A DNA stretch of 18,322 nucleotides. Source: CAZYQW01 sp964649825 (GTDB lineage Bacteria > Planctomycetota > B15-G4 > JADJEK01). Location of the stretch: NCBI GenBank assembly GCA_964649825.1, contig CAZYQW010000098.1:1-18322 (forward strand), written 5' to 3'. Shown piece after piece: positions 14,683 through 18,322 of the stretch; the stretch's first letter is position 1; the number at the start of each line of letters is the position of its first letter. The translations under genes were made by a program, and so were the position numbers. Under the pieces are notes generated by a model that was given only the letters and a program-made list of their open reading frames with translations, was not told where the DNA came from and did not search any database.

Positions 14683-15882
14683 ATGAAGATGATCGTTGCG
14701 TCGCCTTGGCTGGTCGGCGGTCTCGTGCTCGTGTCGAGTTCGGCCGCCGTCGACGCCAAGGACCTGAAGGCGAGCGCTCCGCTCGTACGACCCGACGGCG
14801 CTCCCGATGACGACGCGAAAGGCAAGATCGAGCTGCGCCACGATCCGAGTTCCGGCGACGGCCGCGTCGACTTCGACGCACAGAACCTGGACGGATCGCT
14901 CACCTTCGACGTGTTCGTCGAGGACCCGCCGTCCTCGGACACGATGGTCGACGTCGGCGCGATGGAGGTGGACGAGGACGGAGACATGCGCCTCCGCTTC
15001 GACACGGACGACGGGCCGCTTCCGTTCGACGTCAACGACGTCGGCGAGCTCTCCGGCCGCCGGGTCGAGGTCCAGAACGGCAGCGTGGTCTTCCTCGTGG
15101 GCGTCGTCCCCGAGCCGAGCGACGGCAAGGGCAAGGGCGGCTGGGTGCGCGGCGCGGCGTCGATGGTGCGCCCCGGCGCGCCGCCCGACCCCGACGCGAA
15201 GGGCGCGGTCGAGGTGCGCTTGAAGCTGGACGACAATCGCGCGCGCCTGTCGGTGAAGGCGGAGAAGCTCCCCGACCAAGCGTACAGCGTGTTCATGGAG
15301 GACGACGTCGACTCGGGCGTGTTCAACGACGTCGGCGCGATGGTGACGGACGCCGGCGAGGACGGGCCGCGTCTGAAGCTCGACTCGAACCAAGGGGACC
15401 CGCTCCCGTACGGCGCCCTGTCCCCCGAGGAGCTCGAGGGCCGCGCGGTCGAGGTGCGCGGCGCCGACACGCAGACGTACCTGGTCGGCGTCGTGCCGCC
15501 TCTCGTCGACACGAAGTCGAAGAAACCGGCGAAGAAGTCATCCAAGCTCTCCGGCGTGGTCGGCAAGGGCGGCGTCGAGGTGCTCTCCCATCCCGCCGTA
15601 CCGAGCGAGGAGCTCGAGATCGAGGTCAAGGACCAGGCGCCGGCCGCGACCCTCGACGTCTTCATCGAGGACCCGGGCAGCTCGGTGCAGACCTTGGTCG
15701 GCCAGATCGTCACGAACGGCTCCGGCAAGGGCAAGCTCGCGTTCCGCACCAAACACGGTGACGCGCTCCCGTTCGGTCGTCTGTTCGTCGCCGACCTCGC
15801 GGGCCTCGCGGTCGAGGTGAGGGACGGAGGGTCGAACGTGCTGCTCACCGGCGCCATCCCCGCCGTCAACGTCGTCGACTGA
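14683..15882 (+). CDS. Secreted protein of unknown function built of three ~110-residue repeats
   Basis: I do not recognise a named family. The 399-residue product starts with a signal peptide (MKMIVASPWLVGG to about AVDA, residue 25). Three related units follow, at about 30-144, 157-263 and 284-394. Each has the pattern VFxED near its middle, then VGxxxxD, a basic strand, a short acidic turn, LPF or LPY, a DLxGRxVEVR-like strand and a final LVGxVP strand. Units one and two also share VRPxGAPxDxDAKG at their start. The protein is rich in Asp and Lys and mostly beta by appearance, so it may be a chain of small beta-sandwich domains. A Lys-rich linker (DTKSKKPAKKSSK, about 266-278) precedes unit three. 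GAGGTG lies a few bases before the ATG at 14683; the open frame upstream carries no signal. It is transcribed divergently from the GH172 gene. Two lower-copy ATGs close by (14689) would also keep the signal peptide. Confidence 0.85.
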   Translation: MKMIVASPWLVGGLVLVSSSAAVDAKDLKASAPLVRPDGAPDDDAKGKIELRHDPSSGDGRVDFDAQNLDGSLTFDVFVEDPPSSDTMVDVGAMEVDEDGDMRLRFDTDDGPLPFDVNDVGELSGRRVEVQNGSVVFLVGVVPEPSDGKGKGGWVRGAASMVRPGAPPDPDAKGAVEVRLKLDDNRARLSVKAEKLPDQAYSVFMEDDVDSGVFNDVGAMVTDAGEDGPRLKLDSNQGDPLPYGALSPEELEGRAVEVRGADTQTYLVGVVPPLVDTKSKKPAKKSSKLSGVVGKGGVEVLSHPAVPSEELEIEVKDQAPAATLDVFIEDPGSSVQTLVGQIVTNGSGKGKLAFRTKHGDALPFGRLFVADLAGLAVEVRDGGSNVLLTGAIPAVNVVD

Positions 15883-15920
15883 ACGAACGCCGCATCGCGG
15901 GGAGGCGAGTTCGCTGCGTC

Positions 15921-15958
15921 GCGCGGTGCCGGCGGCCGCAAGGCGGCCGGCGCCGCGC
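15921..15958 (+). terminator. Strong GC hairpin after the three-repeat gene
   Basis: A 13-bp stem (15921-15933 with 15946-15958, one T-G wobble) encloses an inner GCC-GCAA-GGC hairpin with a GNRA-type loop. It starts 38 bases after the stop codon. No T-run follows, so it may act as a factor-assisted terminator or mRNA-stability hairpin instead of a classic intrinsic terminator. Confidence 0.4.
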
Positions 15959-16058
15959 GCGTCTTGCATGACGCGGGTCCGTAGACGCTCATGCTGCCGC
16001 GAACAGGTCGCGGATTCCCGCGCTTGACAACGACGCGTCGCTGCCGCTGCATGGCGCC

Positions 16059-16802
16059 ATGCGTAGGACGAGACTCCGCTGGATTCCCTTCGTGTCCGTG
16101 GCCGCCCTCCTGGCCGCCCTCATCGCCCCGGGATGCCGAACGTCGCGTCCGGCCTCGACGGTCGAGGTCGCCACGTGGGGAACGCTGCGCGAGGTGCTGC
16201 GCGAAGGCCGGACTGCCGCACGAGTGGACCCGGCGCGCGTCGTCGGTCCGCGAACGGTCGGTGTCGGCGCGCTCGCGGCTCTCGCCGGCGAGATCACCGT
16301 GATCGACGGGCGCGTGCTGGTCGCGACGGCGACTCGGACTGCACCGGGCGAGGCGCCCGCGGGCTGCGTGGTGCGCGTGGCCGAAGCGGGGGACCAGGCC
16401 ACCCTATTGGTCCTCGCCGACGTGCCGGCGTGGGAGGAACACGAGCTCCCGGCCAGCGCGACCTATGCGGATCTCGAGCACGCGATCGCCGCGGTGCTGC
16501 GTGGCCGTGGCCACGACCTGACGCGACCGGTTCCCGTGCGTGTGCGCGGCGACGCGCGGTCCCTCGCCATGCACGTGATCGCCGGGTCGTGCCCGTTCGC
16601 GAACCCGAACGGGCCCGCGCCGTGGCGGTCTTCGGACGCCGCGGGCCCCGTCGAACTGGTGGGCGTCTTCGTCGAGGGAGCGACCGGGCGCCTGACCCAC
16701 CACGCGCGGCGAAGTCACTTGCACGCCGTGGCGGGCGAGGTCATGGGGCACCTGGATGAGATCGCGCTCGAGCGCGCGATCCTGCTGCTCCCGGCCGAGT
16801 GA
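16059..16802 (+). CDS. Alpha-acetolactate decarboxylase-like lipoprotein
   Basis: This 247-residue protein begins with a hydrophobic segment ending in APGC (C26), a lipobox. The mature part follows the acetolactate decarboxylase plan. There is an early TWGTLREVLREG helix, then VGVGALAALAGEITVIDGRVLVAT (about 67-90), the counterpart of the family's GLGTFNxLDGEMxxLDG segment. A later GVFVEGATG strand leads to HHARRSHLHAVAGEVMGHLDE, with H220, H222 and H231 placed like the three zinc-binding His of the family. The interval from the second to the third His is two residues shorter than usual. The known reaction turns 2-acetolactate into acetoin. A membrane-anchored extracytoplasmic form without acetolactate synthase nearby makes another substrate plausible. 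The ATG at 16059 is chosen because it gives the lipoprotein signal. Confidence 0.8.
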   Translation: MRRTRLRWIPFVSVAALLAALIAPGCRTSRPASTVEVATWGTLREVLREGRTAARVDPARVVGPRTVGVGALAALAGEITVIDGRVLVATATRTAPGEAPAGCVVRVAEAGDQATLLVLADVPAWEEHELPASATYADLEHAIAAVLRGRGHDLTRPVPVRVRGDARSLAMHVIAGSCPFANPNGPAPWRSSDAAGPVELVGVFVEGATGRLTHHARRSHLHAVAGEVMGHLDEIALERAILLLPAE

Positions 16803-16835
16803 TCGCGCGCTCGCGCGTTCCGGTCGGTCGCGCGG
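16803..16835. terminator. Short GC hairpins in a convergent gap
   Basis: The 33 bases between two convergent stop codons can fold in two ways. One is cgcgc (16804-16808) with gcgcg (16813-16817). The other uses CGCGCG halves around a longer loop. Position suggests shared termination, but stems are short and no T-run is present. Confidence 0.2.
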
Positions 16836-17228
16836 TCACCGCCACGCGCTGACGAGCGCGGTCACGGCGAGGAGCTTCACGAGCCAGTCGCCGAGGTGGA
16901 TGACCGCCAGGCGGGGCGGCACGTTCTCCCAGATCACGGCCCCCGTCCACAACACCAGCGGGAACCCGATCCAGAGCGCGAAGCCCAGCAGCAACCCGCC
17001 GGGCCACGCTTCGATTCCGCAGCGCGCGGCCACGCCGGCGAGGACCGCGGCCAGGATCAGGCCGCGCCCCAGCTCGGCGGCGAGCTTCCACGGCGGCGGC
17101 GGCGCGCCGGCGGAGTTCGCGGAGCCCGCGGCGGCGAGGCGCGCCGCGAACAGCGCGTACCAGGTCGAGCTGATGACGAACGCGACGGCTGCCGCGATCA
17201 GGATCGCGAGGAGATCGATTTCAGGCAT
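16836..17228 (-). CDS. DUF1761-like small membrane protein
   Basis: This 130-residue protein has about four membrane helices, near 5-28, 55-70, 78-98 and 110-128. The first is followed by WYALF, matching the WYsplF-type motif of DUF1761 proteins. A GFALWIGFPLVLW helix and a final LGDWLVKLLAVTALV helix fit the same family. Function of the family is unknown. Its ATG lies inside the end of the upstream SRPBCC gene (8-base overlap, ATGCCTGA), so the two are translated together. In many bacteria small DUF1761 proteins travel with SRPBCC/AHSA1 genes, and the overlap here supports such a pairing; I know that pairing only loosely. Confidence 0.75.
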   Translation of the reverse strand: MPEIDLLAILIAAAVAFVISSTWYALFAARLAAAGSANSAGAPPPPWKLAAELGRGLILAAVLAGVAARCGIEAWPGGLLLGFALWIGFPLVLWTGAVIWENVPPRLAVIHLGDWLVKLLAVTALVSAWR

Positions 17229-17900
17229 CGATCCCTCCCTTCTCGAGCAGCGCCGCGAGCGCGGCCACGCGTTCGCGCCACCACGCCTTCATCTCCGCCG
17301 CGGTGTCCGCGTCCGGAAGGCGCTCATGGCCGATCGCGATCCGGCTCTTGTCCTCGCCGAGCGCGAAGAACCCGACGTTGACGCGCGTCGATCCGTCCTC
17401 CCAGTCGTAGCGCGCCGACTTGTGCGGCGTCGCCTTGCGCCGCCGCAGCTCCGCACCGGGCAGCCAGCGCTCGCGCTGCGCGTCGTTCACGAACGCGTCG
17501 TAGACGCGCGCGACCGGAACGGAGACGGTCTTCGACGCGCTCACCTCCCAACCGCTCGCGGTCTGCCCGGGTTGGCGCAGCCCGCGCGCCTGCTCGTACC
17601 CGACCGTGATCGTCTGCGACCACCAACCATCGACGTCGTGCTGGGCGACTAGCCACCGAGCGATCTCGCGGTGGGATCGCAGCGCGGAGTCGCTGCCGTC
17701 GAGCAGGGCGAACCAACCCAGCCAGTCCCGTCCGGTCGCCTCGCGGATCTTCTCCGCCGAGATCCGCGTTCGAACTTCACCTTCACGGTGTCGGGCCGGT
17801 CGCCCTGCGCGATCAAGGTGCGGCGGGCGGCGGTGTAGCTCTCGCCCGTCTTGACCATCCGCGCGCGAACGCGCCGCTTGAACCCCTTCTGCTTCGTCAT
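17221..17900 (-). CDS. SRPBCC (AHSA1-type) domain protein with DUF4287-like N-terminal region, interrupted by one frameshift
   Basis: Repaired, this gives 226 residues. Residues 1-44 (MTKQKGFKRRVRARMVKTGE onward to KVKFE) are read in one frame. From RISAEKIREATGRDWLGWFAL the homology continues one frame away. A single missing C near 17764-17768 explains the break. Residues about 46-115 resemble DUF4287: TGRDWLGWFALLD, SHREIARWLV and WWSQTITVGYEQARGL. The rest is a START-like SRPBCC domain, with SASKTVSVPVARVYDAFVND, RERWLPG and a C-terminal helix WWRERVAALAALL. Such domains bind hydrophobic ligands; the ligand here is unknown. AAGGAG lies upstream of the ATG at 17900. The stop overlaps the DUF1761-like gene. 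The break may be a sequencing error; if real, the C-terminal part could still be made only from an internal start. Confidence 0.82.
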
Positions 17901-18186
17901 CGTCCTGCTCCTTCACGGCGGCCGGCCCCGAGACCCACGCTCCCGACGCTCCGCCCGAAGGGCTGCAAAACGACCAGTGTCCCGATGGCGCGAGGCCACC
18001 TTTACCTCCTCGTGCCGGCGGCGTGGGTGCCAGGTCGGAGGTCCGGTGAAGGACGTCACCGGGAACAGGCTAAGCGGGACGGGGGTGGATTGGAAGGGGT
18101 GGAAGTGAGCAACACCAGCGCCGTACGCAAGCGCTGCGGCCACGGATGCGCCCCCGATTCCCGAGGCATCACACCCGAAGCACCAC
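17901..18186. other. Intergenic stretch between the SRPBCC gene and the right MITE copy
   Basis: These 286 bases hold no gene I can support. Open frames here lack a recognisable protein or start signal. The promoter of the SRPBCC/DUF1761 pair should lie in the first part, but no clear -35/-10 stands out. A small palindrome at 18043-18062 is listed separately. Confidence 0.6.
18043..18062. repeat. REP-like palindrome
   Basis: ccggtga (18043-18049) and tcaccgg (18056-18062) form a 7-bp stem with the loop aggacg. It is followed by gaacaggctaagcgggac. Palindromes of this general look followed by such a tail recall REP-type sequences linked to IS200-like transposases, but only this one copy is in view. 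Confidence 0.3.
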
Positions 18187-18322
18187 ACTAGTGGTGTGAT
18201 TCAGATTGTTGGTGGATTATCCGGAGGTCATCGTCGTCGCTGGCAAGGCGCGACGACGACCGCGTATTCGAGATACGTCGAGGAGGAGCAACGCAGCAAG
18301 CGATGACGAGGGCCCCGGAGAA
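18187..18322 (+). mobile_element. MITE-like short repeat element, copy 2 (cut by window end)
   Basis: This is the inverted partner of 19-154, with 135 of 136 bases matching. It begins at the CTAG at 18188-18191 and continues GTGGTGTGATTCAG. Inside are two clear hairpins: tcgtcgtcgc (18231-18240) with gcgacgacga (18250-18259), and cgtat (18263-18267) with atacg (18273-18277). An outer pairing of ccgg (18221-18224) with ccgg (18315-18318) and gtca with tgac can enclose both. By comparison with copy 1, the last 18 or more bases, including the distal terminal repeat, lie past the window edge. Confidence 0.7.

Noticed and set aside
16024..16052. Promoter for the acetolactate-decarboxylase-like gene: TTGACA at 16024-16029
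   Set aside because: The hexamer at the right spacing is CTGCAT and lies almost on the start codon, leaving no room for a leader.
17913..18188. Minus-strand open frame of 91 codons upstream of the SRPBCC gene
   Set aside because: It has no ribosome-binding site and no homology, it runs across the REP-like palindrome into the MITE border, and its composition is unlike the real genes.

Overview
This is a very GC-rich window, roughly 70% GC by eye. It contains 13 protein genes that I can support and no rRNA, tRNA or CRISPR array that I can see. The organism is probably a member of Planctomycetota. That rests on a secreted FG-GAP protein with a C-terminal domain style I associate with that phylum, a sulfatase-like lipoprotein, a GH172 (DUF2961) protein, and an M56 peptidase carrying CxxCH motifs. 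This placement is inference, because no marker gene is present.

The window begins and ends inside two copies of one short repeat in opposite orientation (1-153 and 18187-18322). They share 136 bp with one mismatch. Each abuts a TA within CTAG, and each shows an imperfect terminal inverted repeat and internal hairpins, so I read it as a MITE-like element of about 160-165 bp. The contig may have ended there because the repeat is multicopy.

Layout from left to right. (1) Minus strand, 191-2004: a BlaI/MecI-type repressor gene overlaps, by ATGA, a BlaR1-like M56 metallopeptidase gene. The expected penicillin-sensor domain is replaced by a short tail with four CxxCH haem-binding motifs. A good sigma-70-like promoter with an overlapping palindrome precedes the pair. 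(2) Minus strand, 2179-3986: a Na/Pi cotransporter and a PhoU-like protein, again ATGA-coupled, with a Pho-box-like 11-bp direct repeat upstream. (3) Plus strand, 4215-7414: an exported FG-GAP beta-propeller protein, ATGA-coupled to a sulfatase-fold lipoprotein that has Thr where sulfatases have Cys/Ser. (4) Minus strand, 7434-12061: an isopropylmalate/isocitrate dehydrogenase-like enzyme, a single-module adenylation-carrier-thioesterase protein and a GNAT acetyltransferase. These look like a compact pathway for a small amino- or hydroxy-acid product. (5) Minus strand, 12178-14501: a secreted GH172-type glycoside hydrolase with one internal frameshift. (6) Plus strand, 14683-15882: a secreted three-repeat protein of unknown function. 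Next comes a lipoprotein resembling alpha-acetolactate decarboxylase (16059-16802). (7) Minus strand, 16836-17900: a SRPBCC-domain gene, also frameshifted by one base, overlapping a small DUF1761-like membrane protein gene.

The strongest candidates for something undescribed are the BlaI/M56-multihaem regulatory pair and the dehydrogenase/A-T-TE/GNAT cassette. Both frameshifts look like the loss of a single C in a C/G-rich run. That fits sequencing error as well as real decay, so neither gene should be called dead without read evidence.
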